Below are positions 15,014 to 21,457 of a DNA stretch of 21,457 nt, one piece after another. A model generated the notes under the pieces. That model did not search any database, was not told the origin of the DNA, and was given only the letters and a program-made list of their open reading frames with translations. The stretch comes from Muribaculaceae bacterium (lineage in GTDB: Bacteria; Bacteroidota; Bacteroidia; Bacteroidales; Muribaculaceae): positions 1 to 21,457 of the forward strand of contig JAEEVB010000006.1 in assembly GCA_016287065.1 (NCBI GenBank), in the 5' to 3' direction. Position 1 is the first letter of the stretch. Every line of letters begins with the position of its first letter. A program made the translations under genes and the position numbers.

Positions 15014-15037
15014 GGGCGGGTGATGGTGCACCCGCCC
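15014..15037 (-). terminator. Terminator of the S9 peptidase gene
   Basis: GGGCGGGTG (15014-15022) and CACCCGCCC (15029-15037) form a 9-bp GC-rich stem with a 6-nt loop, 29 nt past the peptidase stop on the minus strand. Only a broken T run (TTGTTGT) follows, so strength is uncertain. Confidence 0.7.
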
Positions 15038-15065
15038 ATATTGTGTTTATGTGGTTAAAGTACTG

Positions 15066-17249
15066 TTACTTAGCAGGTTGCTCGGTCTTGGGCTCAGCGG
15101 GCTGATTTTGGGCTTCGAGGGCTGCGTGGGCCTTCTTGTAGGCCTCGGTTTCGGGCTTGAGCCACTGCTCGAGCCAGCCGAAGAATTCACGCTGCCACAG
15201 GATGGAGTTCTGCGGGCGCTGCACCCAGTGGTCTTCTTCGGGGAAGAGCACCATGCGTGCTGGCAGGCCGCGCAGCTTGGCGGCGTTGAATGCCATCATG
15301 GTCTGGGTGTAGCTGATGCGGAAGTCGTTCTCGCCAGTCACCACCATGATGGGGGTATCCCAGTTCTGCACATAGTTGGCGGGGTTGGCCACGGCATACG
15401 ACTTCTGAGCCACAGCATTACCCTTGTCCCAAAATGCGCCGCCCAGATCCCAGTTCACGAACCACATTTCCTCGGTCTCGAGGTACTGGGCCATGATGTT
15501 GAAGATGCCAGCGTGAGCAATGAAGGCAGCGAAGCGCTTCTGGTGGTTACCGGCCAGCCAATAGACCGAGTAGCCGCCGTAGCTTGCACCCACAGCGCCG
15601 ATGTGTTCGCCATCGATGTAGGATTCCTTCTTCATATAGTCGACAGCGCTCATGTAGTCCTTCATGTTCTGGCCGCCGTAGTCGCCACTGATCTGGGCAT
15701 TCCACTCGGTGCCGAAGCCCGGCAGACCGCGACGGTTAGGTGCAATCACGATGTAGCCGTTGCTGGCCATGATGCGCAGGTTCCAGCGGTAGCTCCAGAA
15801 CTGGCTCACAGGCGATTGAGGACCGCCCTCGCAGAAGAGGATGGCGGGATATTTCTTGTTCTTGTCGAAGTTGGGCGGGAAGAGCACCCAGGTAGTCATC
15901 TGCTTGCCGTCGGTGGTGGGCACCATCACCTTCTCGCAGGTCACCTTGTTGAGCTTGGCCAGAATTTCGTCGTTCACGCTGGTGAGCTTGGTAGCCTCTT
16001 TCTCGCCGTTCTTGGCGATGAACACCTCGTTAGGCTCCAGATAAGAGTGGCGCAGGGTGACAACCGTATTGGCATCGATGGGCGAGAGGCCTGTGTAGTC
16101 GTACTGACCGGCAGCGATGGTGTCGATCTTCTGGGTAGCCACCTCCAGGCGGAACAGCGGCATTGTGCCCTGGAACGGGCAGATGAAGAAGATGTACTTC
16201 TCGTCGGGCGACCATGCGATTTCGTCCACGCTGTAGTCCCAGTCGGCGGTGAGGTCCTTCTTCTCGCCGGTGGCCAGGTCCATCATGAAGATGCGGTTCT
16301 TGTCGGCCTCATATCCGTCGTGCTCCATCGAGAGCCAAGCCAGCTTGCCGCTCTTCGAGATGATGGGGTTGTTGTCGTAGCCCATCATGCCCTCGGTGAG
16401 GTTCTTGGTGGTCTTGTTGGTAGCCACGTCATACACATAGAGGTCGCTGTTGGTAGAGATGGCATACTCCTTGCCGGTCTTTTTGCGGCACACGTACACC
16501 AGCTGCTTGCTGTCGGGGGTCCAGGCCAGCTGTTCCACGCCGCCCCAGGGACGCATGGGCGATTCAAACTGGGTACCTTCGAGCACGTCTTTCACATTTT
16601 CTACCTTGCTGTAGTCGAAGTCGGCCACAAAGGGGTGGGGCACCTCGGTCACCCACTCGTTCCAGTGGCGATACATCAGGTCGTCGATGATGCGGGCCTT
16701 GGCCTCTTTCAGGTCGGGGTGCACCTCGGCGGTGTTGATGCCATAGGGCACGGTGCTGATGAGCACCACCTTCTTCTCGTCGGGCGAGATCACGAAGCCT
16801 TCAATGCCGTTTTCCATATCGCTGATGCACTTGCGGCTGCTGCCGTCGGCGTTCATTACCCACAGCTGTGGCGCAGCGTCGTCCTTCGACTCGTCGCGAT
16901 ACATGAAGGCAATTTTCTTGCCGCCGTCAATCCACACGGCGTTGTTCTCGCTGTTGGGCGTGTTGGTAATCTGGAGCGGGTTCTTGCCGTCGATGTCCAT
17001 TACCCACAGGTCGCGGTTACCCTTGTTTTTCTCGATGTCGTTGTAGGTCACACCGTAGAGAATCTTTTTGCCGTCGGGCGAAACCTGGGCGTCGCCCACG
17101 CGACCAAACGAGTTGAGGATTTCGGGGGTGAATTCCCCGTTTTCTACTTTCACTTCGGGTTTGTTGCCACCCGAGCCAGCCTTGTTACAAGCCGTTGTAG
17201 CCGTCATTGCAAGTAATGCAGCCATGATAGAAAATTTGATTAATTTCAT
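15066..17249 (-). CDS. S9 (prolyl oligopeptidase) family peptidase, probable lipoprotein
   Basis: The 727-residue protein starts with a lipoprotein-type signal (MKLIKFSIMAALLAMTATTAC), with C21 the probable lipidated residue, so it is likely anchored in the periplasm or outer membrane. Residues 40-430 form a WD-like beta-propeller (repeats such as VSPDGKKILYG, ISPDEKKVVLI, WTPDSKQLVYV, WSPDEKYIFFI). The C-terminal alpha/beta hydrolase has the nucleophile S556 in GASYGGY (554-560), D642 in GENDFRI and H674 in EEDHWV, a complete triad. It resembles dipeptidyl/acylaminoacyl peptidases of S9C type. A charged tail (698-727, KPETEAYKK to PAK) extends past the usual end. It probably trims peptides taken up as nutrients. 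It is monocistronic by appearance, with its own -7 box and terminator. Confidence 0.93.
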   Translation of the reverse strand: MKLIKFSIMAALLAMTATTACNKAGSGGNKPEVKVENGEFTPEILNSFGRVGDAQVSPDGKKILYGVTYNDIEKNKGNRDLWVMDIDGKNPLQITNTPNSENNAVWIDGGKKIAFMYRDESKDDAAPQLWVMNADGSSRKCISDMENGIEGFVISPDEKKVVLISTVPYGINTAEVHPDLKEAKARIIDDLMYRHWNEWVTEVPHPFVADFDYSKVENVKDVLEGTQFESPMRPWGGVEQLAWTPDSKQLVYVCRKKTGKEYAISTNSDLYVYDVATNKTTKNLTEGMMGYDNNPIISKSGKLAWLSMEHDGYEADKNRIFMMDLATGEKKDLTADWDYSVDEIAWSPDEKYIFFICPFQGTMPLFRLEVATQKIDTIAAGQYDYTGLSPIDANTVVTLRHSYLEPNEVFIAKNGEKEATKLTSVNDEILAKLNKVTCEKVMVPTTDGKQMTTWVLFPPNFDKNKKYPAILFCEGGPQSPVSQFWSYRWNLRIMASNGYIVIAPNRRGLPGFGTEWNAQISGDYGGQNMKDYMSAVDYMKKESYIDGEHIGAVGASYGGYSVYWLAGNHQKRFAAFIAHAGIFNIMAQYLETEEMWFVNWDLGGAFWDKGNAVAQKSYAVANPANYVQNWDTPIMVVTGENDFRISYTQTMMAFNAAKLRGLPARMVLFPEEDHWVQRPQNSILWQREFFGWLEQWLKPETEAYKKAHAALEAQNQPAEPKTEQPAK

Positions 17250-17304
17250 AGGTAATAAAAGTTATTTTAAGAGTGTTATAGTTCGGTTAGTTAGATAGTT
17301 TGTG

Positions 17305-17312
17305 CAAAAATA
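17305..17312 (-). promoter_or_regulatory. -7 box of the S9 peptidase promoter
   Basis: TATTTTTG on the minus strand matches TAnnTTTG and lies 55 nt before the start codon. A TTTG -33 box is not evident at the expected distance. Confidence 0.5.
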
Positions 17313-17369
17313 ACAATAATTTTTCATTATCCTAGTGCACACACGTCCAAAACTGGTGCAAAAACGTTT

Positions 17370-18287
17370 TTATGCTTGTTTCTGCAGCCTTTTGCGCTCG
17401 GTATACCTGCTAATGGCGTAGCTGCCCCACATCAGCCCTATGGTCACAAGCGCAATCACGGCATATCCGGCCAGGAATTTCGCCTGGATGTGCATCACCT
17501 GTTGGGGCACAAAGATCATTTCGGCCACATCCAGCACAATGCCCAGCGTGACGAGCACCATGACCAGGCACATCATAATGCGCCACAGCGTTCCCCACCA
17601 GCCGTAGCCAAACAGCTGCTTGTAGGCAATCACATAGTAGATGAACACGGCCCACAGAATCAGGTCGCTGATAAAGATGCCCACGCACGACACAATCAGT
17701 ATGAGCGTGGTCATGAACACCTGAATGAAGAAGCCCTCGGGCAGCGTGTGCCGGGCATGGCGCGGCGCATGCCTGAACAGCAGCCAGGTGGGCACTATGT
17801 AGAACATCGTTATTGTCATGAAACCCCAGCCAGGATTGTGCTCGACCCATTGCACATAGGCCATGAGCAGCTCGTCGACCCCGTCCTTCACCGGCTTTGC
17901 AGCCACGGGCGGAGCCATCCATTCGGCCAGCGAGTAGAGCAGCGCATAGGCGATGGCCACCAGCAGCAGCATCTTCACCGGTGGGAACGACACCTGCCGC
18001 TTGCCGCTGATGTAGTCGCTAATCAGGTAGCCCGGGCGCAGCACCAGCTGCAGCAGCGTGTAGGGCAGCGAACGCGAGTCCATGCCCCAAATGAGCATCA
18101 CGCCACTCTTCACCGTGCTCCAGTTCACACGGCCCACGCTCGCCTTCTGGCCGCAGCGCGGACAGTAGTTGCCCGTGTAGTCTTTGCCGCAGTTCACGCA
18201 GTGCCGGGGCGCTTGGCTCTCGTCGTCGTAGCGTATGGGTTCCCGCTGCCAGGCGCGAAACTCACGCCATCGTTGTTTCAAATTCAT
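17370..18287 (-). CDS. DUF3667 family zinc-ribbon membrane protein
   Basis: The 305-residue protein opens with a zinc ribbon, C30-x2-C33 and C42-x2-C45 (HCVNCGKDYTGNYCPRCGQK). This is followed by the DUF3667 signature LRPGYLISDYISGKRQVSFPPVKMLLL (83-109). About six hydrophobic helices follow, near 104-122, 154-171, 187-206, 209-226, 234-254 and 271-291, ending in a basic tail RYTERKRLQKQA. The function of this family, common in Bacteroidetes, is not known to me. It starts 42 nt after the GH31 stop with no terminator between, so the two are likely cotranscribed; a functional link is unproven. Confidence 0.88.
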   Translation of the reverse strand: MNLKQRWREFRAWQREPIRYDDESQAPRHCVNCGKDYTGNYCPRCGQKASVGRVNWSTVKSGVMLIWGMDSRSLPYTLLQLVLRPGYLISDYISGKRQVSFPPVKMLLLVAIAYALLYSLAEWMAPPVAAKPVKDGVDELLMAYVQWVEHNPGWGFMTITMFYIVPTWLLFRHAPRHARHTLPEGFFIQVFMTTLILIVSCVGIFISDLILWAVFIYYVIAYKQLFGYGWWGTLWRIMMCLVMVLVTLGIVLDVAEMIFVPQQVMHIQAKFLAGYAVIALVTIGLMWGSYAISRYTERKRLQKQA

Positions 18288-18329
18288 ATAGGTGGTTAGT
18301 TGTGTTCTTGCTTGTTACAAGCCGTTTTG

Positions 18330-20771
18330 TTATCGCACTACCTCGACGGTGGTAGCCGTGGCGATGTCGGCAATCGAGAGCGGAATGACCAGTTCGGCGC
18401 GCTTGCGGTCGAATGTCACCTTGCCGGCCTTCTTGCCGTTCACCTTCACCTTCTTGGGTTTGGCGGTGATGCCGGGCAGGGTGAGGCGATACTCCTTCTT
18501 GGGCGATGCACCCTTGAACGAGCCCTCGCCCTTGATGGTGATGACGCACCCGCTGGCATTTGGCTCGGCCGTGAAGTGGATGAGGCGATAGATGTCCTTT
18601 GGGAGTGAACCTGAGCCCTTCGGTAAGACAATCTCGGAGCTTGCTGCCGTAGCGTGCAGGTCGTCGTCGAAGAGGGTGTACTGTGAAGGCTCGTTGCTCG
18701 CATAGTAGCGAATATCGAGCTTGTCGGGGTTGTAGTCGCCCACATTCTCCATCTTGTTAGTGGCCTGAGGGATGAAGGCACCAGCCCTGACGAACAGAGG
18801 CAGCACCTCGATGGGGGCATTATAGCTCACCGTGGTGTGACCCTCGAAGCGGCGAGCAGGATTGTTGTAGTCCACCCAAGTGCCTTCGGGGAAGGTCACC
18901 GTGCGGCTCACGGCACCTTGCTGCATCACCGGTGCCACCATCACATCGTGGCCCCACAGATACTGGTCGGTCACCTTCTCGTAGCGGGCTATGTTGTTGT
19001 CGCTCTCATAGAAGCCCAGCGGACGCACCAGGGGCAGGCCCTTGCTGGCGTTCTCGTAGGCCAGGGTGTAGTTATAGGGCAGCCAGTTATAGCGTTGGCG
19101 AATGATGCGCTGTGTGAGGTCGCCAAACTCCTTGTAGTTATAAGGCTCGGCCAGATCTTGCGAATGGGTGCGCAGCATGGGCGAGAACAGGCCCAGCTGC
19201 AGCCAGCGTATGTAGAGCTCGCCATCGCGCTTCTTCTCGGGGTCGAGGGCAAAGCCGCCCACGTCGTGCGACATGTAGCCCAGTCCGCTCAATCCGGCAT
19301 TGAGCATGATGGTGACCTGCGGCTGGAATCCACCCCACGAGCGCGACACATCGGTCGACCAGGGGAATACCGAGTAGCGTTGCAGGCCGGCGGTGCCGGC
19401 GCGCATCATGATCATGGGTCGGCGGTCGGGGTATTCTTCCTTGAACATATCGTAGATGATGCGGCTCCACTCGTTGCCATAGAAGTTGTGATACTGCTCG
19501 GCAGTGAGGCCGTTGTGGTGACGGATTTCGAGCGGATGCACCTCAGGTTCGCCCAGGTCGCCCCACCAGCCGGTCACGCCCTGGTCGGTGAGCCACTTGT
19601 AGCGGTTGCGCAGCCACTTGCGGGTATCGGGGTTAGAGACGTCGAACATGCCTCCTTGTCCTACCCAGATGGTCACCGTCTGGGTGGTGTCGGTGCCGTC
19701 GGTCTTGCAGAACATGCCCTTGGGGTCGAGTTCGCGGTAGTTGTCGATGGCGCGTCCGTTGGTGAGCACATAGGGTTGCGAGATGGTCACCACATTCACG
19801 CCCTTCTCCTTGAATCGGCGCAGCATGCCCAGGTGGTCGGGCCATTGGGTCTTGTCCCATTCCAGTCGGCCCATATCCTGCTCCTTGCCATACCAGTAGA
19901 GGTCGAACACGATGCCGTCGAGCGGGTAACCCTCACGCTTCAGGGTGTCGACCACACCCTCGCTCTCGCGCTGGTCGTGGTAGCCATACTTTGAGGTGAT
20001 GTAGCCCAGCGCCCACAGGGGCGGCAGTTCCTGACGGCCCACCAGCCCGGTGAAGTTCTTCACCACATTCTCTACCTTGCCTTGGCCGTCTATGATGTAG
20101 TAGCTCACGGGCTGTGGCGAGGTGGTCTTGTACTCGATGCCTTCCTCACCCAGGTAGAGCGACGATTTGCAGAAGTCGTCGAAGAATATGCCGTAGCCCT
20201 TCGACGAAATCACAAACGGCATGGTGATGCCCATCTGCTTGATGCGCGCCTCACCGCTCACGTAGCCATAGTTCTGCTTGTTGTAGTTGATGAGCGTGTC
20301 GCCCGCCAGGTTCAGCGAGTAGCCCCGCTCACCGGCGCCGTAGAACGACTCCCCGGCCTGGTGCATGAGCCTGATGCCTCCATCGCGGTTACACAGGTCG
20401 GTGAGCAGGTAAGAGTTGTCGCGACTCACCGTGAGACTGCCGAGCTGCTTGTCGAGCACCACCCGCAGACCCGTCATGGTGTTCATCGTCTCTATGTCTG
20501 TTTTATGACCAAGCAGCACCTCCACGGCGGGCACCAGAGGATCTTCTTTGTACTCCACCAGCGAGGGCAACTCGCTTTTCTTTGCTCCGATGGGCACCAC
20601 ATCCACCTTCAGTATGTCGTGCTCGATGGCCGTCACCGTGATGGTCTGTTGCCGAGCCTCGTCGGTCATGCTCATGGTTTTGTATTGAGGCCGCATGTAA
20701 CGCGGTTTGGCACTTCCGGCCAGGGCCAGCAGTGCAACGATTAGTAACGTGATTAAACTGCGCTTTTTCAT
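18330..20771 (-). CDS. Glycoside hydrolase family 31, alpha-glucosidase-like
   Basis: The 813-residue protein has a signal peptide (1-20, hydrophobic LITLLIVALLALAGSA). An N-terminal beta-domain (about 40-240, ESFYGAGERG at 141-150) precedes the (beta/alpha)8 barrel from about 250. VTGWWGDLGEPEVHP gives D405 as the probable catalytic nucleophile, with LGEPE in place of the common MNE-type ending. FPWSTDVSRSWGGF gives D474 as the probable acid/base. C-terminal beta-domains run from about 640. The enzyme likely acts in the periplasm or at the surface on alpha-linked glucosides or xylosides. No SusC/D genes adjoin, so it is not in an evident polysaccharide utilisation locus. Substrate cannot be assigned from sequence by eye. 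Confidence 0.92.
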   Translation of the reverse strand: MKKRSLITLLIVALLALAGSAKPRYMRPQYKTMSMTDEARQQTITVTAIEHDILKVDVVPIGAKKSELPSLVEYKEDPLVPAVEVLLGHKTDIETMNTMTGLRVVLDKQLGSLTVSRDNSYLLTDLCNRDGGIRLMHQAGESFYGAGERGYSLNLAGDTLINYNKQNYGYVSGEARIKQMGITMPFVISSKGYGIFFDDFCKSSLYLGEEGIEYKTTSPQPVSYYIIDGQGKVENVVKNFTGLVGRQELPPLWALGYITSKYGYHDQRESEGVVDTLKREGYPLDGIVFDLYWYGKEQDMGRLEWDKTQWPDHLGMLRRFKEKGVNVVTISQPYVLTNGRAIDNYRELDPKGMFCKTDGTDTTQTVTIWVGQGGMFDVSNPDTRKWLRNRYKWLTDQGVTGWWGDLGEPEVHPLEIRHHNGLTAEQYHNFYGNEWSRIIYDMFKEEYPDRRPMIMMRAGTAGLQRYSVFPWSTDVSRSWGGFQPQVTIMLNAGLSGLGYMSHDVGGFALDPEKKRDGELYIRWLQLGLFSPMLRTHSQDLAEPYNYKEFGDLTQRIIRQRYNWLPYNYTLAYENASKGLPLVRPLGFYESDNNIARYEKVTDQYLWGHDVMVAPVMQQGAVSRTVTFPEGTWVDYNNPARRFEGHTTVSYNAPIEVLPLFVRAGAFIPQATNKMENVGDYNPDKLDIRYYASNEPSQYTLFDDDLHATAASSEIVLPKGSGSLPKDIYRLIHFTAEPNASGCVITIKGEGSFKGASPKKEYRLTLPGITAKPKKVKVNGKKAGKVTFDRKRAELVIPLSIADIATATTVEVVR

Positions 20772-20817
20772 TATCTTGTCAATTTTTAGTTTTCAACTGG
20801 GTTTCAACTACAAACTA

Positions 20818-20848
20818 CAAATTTACACATTATTTTCTAGATTCCAAT
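20818..20848 (-). promoter_or_regulatory. Promoter of the GH31-DUF3667 unit
   Basis: On the minus strand ATTG (20848-20845), a 19-bp spacer and TAAATTTG (20825-20818) fit the Bacteroidetes promoter with one mismatch in the -33 box. The -7 box is about 46 nt before the GH31 start. Confidence 0.7.
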
Positions 20849-20894
20849 GCATTCCTGTCCAAGAAATGCCATCACCCCCCGTGTGACGCCGCAA

Positions 20895-21326
20895 TTATAA
20901 TTTCTTCTCCATGCGATAGCAGGTAAAGGTGTCGCCCACAATCTTGTGCGAGTAGTCGGCCACATAGCCCATCGTTTCATAGAAGCTTGTTTTGTTGTCG
21001 CGGCTCTCCACCACGGCACGCACGTAGCCCAGCTCTCGGGCCCAGCTCTCGGCTTCTCTCACAACCCGGGTGCCCAGCCCCTGGTGGCGGTACTCGGGCA
21101 GCACCACGATGCGGCCTAGCATCACCTGCTGCTCGTCGATGCCATACAGCCTGCAGGTGGCCACAGGCAGATAGTTGTCAACCACCACAATATATTTGGT
21201 CTCGGGCCCGTCGTGCTCGTCAAATTCCACATTCAGCGCAATCTGGTGCTTACGTGCCATTGCCTGAATCCTCACATAATAGGCTCCGGCCTGCTCCCAC
21301 GTCTTCGTTGCTCTGATAATTTCCAT
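20895..21326 (-). CDS. GNAT-family N-acetyltransferase
   Basis: The 143-residue protein fits a single GNAT domain. The acetyl-CoA pyrophosphate loop is at 78-86 (E-Y-R-H-Q-G-L-G, with R80, Q82, G83 and G85) after the strand LGRIVVLP. The following helix is TRVVREAESWARELG, and the C-terminal NKTSFYETMGYVADYSH is the usual motif B region. It is cytoplasmic. The acceptor substrate cannot be named; small amines, amino acids or protein N-termini are all possible. It is transcribed toward GH31 but separated by 123 nt containing a promoter for GH31, so it is probably a separate unit. Confidence 0.92.
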   Translation of the reverse strand: MEIIRATKTWEQAGAYYVRIQAMARKHQIALNVEFDEHDGPETKYIVVVDNYLPVATCRLYGIDEQQVMLGRIVVLPEYRHQGLGTRVVREAESWARELGYVRAVVESRDNKTSFYETMGYVADYSHKIVGDTFTCYRMEKKL

Positions 21327-21381
21327 GTTTTTTGATAGATTGAATCACCTCATGCCGGTTCCATCACCGACTCGAGTCTTG

Positions 21382-21389
21382 CAAATTTA
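21382..21389 (-). promoter_or_regulatory. -7 box of the GNAT gene
   Basis: TAAATTTG on the minus strand is identical to the GH31 -7 box, and the preceding TGTG is also shared. It lies 56 nt before the start codon. No -33 match is seen. Confidence 0.6.
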
Positions 21390-21418
21390 CACATAATTAA
21401 ACAATATACACGCCACAT

Positions 21419-21444
21419 CCCCCCCTTTTTCACCCCCGCCCCCC
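21419..21444. other. C-rich runs (G-runs on the minus strand) upstream of the GNAT promoter
   Basis: Runs of 7, 5 and 6 C occur at 21419-21425, 21433-21437 and 21439-21444, with a further CCC at 21455-21457. On the minus strand these are G-runs with short spacers, which could fold as a G-quadruplex. No gene is seen from 21327 to the window end. Confidence 0.5.
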
Positions 21445-21457
21445 GCACCAAACTCCC

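Noticed and set aside
15051..17216. 721-codon open frame on the plus strand opposite the S9 peptidase gene
   Set aside because: It mirrors the real gene. Strong third-position bias leaves the antisense frame free of stops, the translation is His/Val/Leu-rich with no domain, and the S9 triad is intact on the minus strand.

Overview
The window looks like a chromosome segment of a gut-type Bacteroidales bacterium, probably Muribaculaceae or Prevotellaceae; the family is an inference. Supporting signs are -7 promoter boxes of the TAnnTTTG type, mostly weak Shine-Dalgarno sequences, a dockerin-tailed secreted protein, an OMP_b-brl_3-type outer-membrane barrel, a DUF3667 membrane protein, an S9 lipoprotein peptidase and a secreted GH31 enzyme. 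Coding DNA is fairly GC-rich and intergenic DNA AT-rich. No tRNA, rRNA, CRISPR array or transposase was recognised.

Layout. (1) 1-710: 3' end of a secreted protein with a type I dockerin pair, then a terminator. (2) 711-7952: a 9-bp periodic tract, a promoter and a six-gene plus-strand operon encoding a complete glycine cleavage system: lplA (lipoate ligase), gcvT, gcvH, split gcvPA/gcvPB and a dihydrolipoamide dehydrogenase, closed by a strong terminator. LplA can lipoylate GcvH, P decarboxylates glycine onto the lipoyl arm, T passes the one-carbon unit to tetrahydrofolate, and L reoxidises the arm. (3) 7967-10184, minus strand: ECF sigma factor, membrane-anchored anti-sigma-like protein with a periplasmic coiled coil, and a secreted protein of unknown function. 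A plus-strand outer-membrane barrel gene (10416-12626) diverges from them. (4) 12636-14485, minus strand: an AT-rich HigBA-like toxin-antitoxin pair with a clear promoter/operator, then a threonine aldolase 34 bp downstream that may be read through from it. (5) 14560-21326, minus strand: GNAT acetyltransferase, GH31 glycosidase, DUF3667 membrane protein, S9 peptidase and a small PspC protein. A 23-bp tandem repeat array lies between the last two.

Most genes belong to known families. The parts least explained by known families are the sigma/anti-sigma/secreted-protein cassette with its hairpin leader, the 23-bp array that places tiny ORFs behind Shine-Dalgarno-like motifs upstream of pspC, the 9-bp periodic array before the glycine cleavage operon, and alternative RNA structures between gcvH and gcvPA. 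I do not see a clearly new defence or mobile system here.
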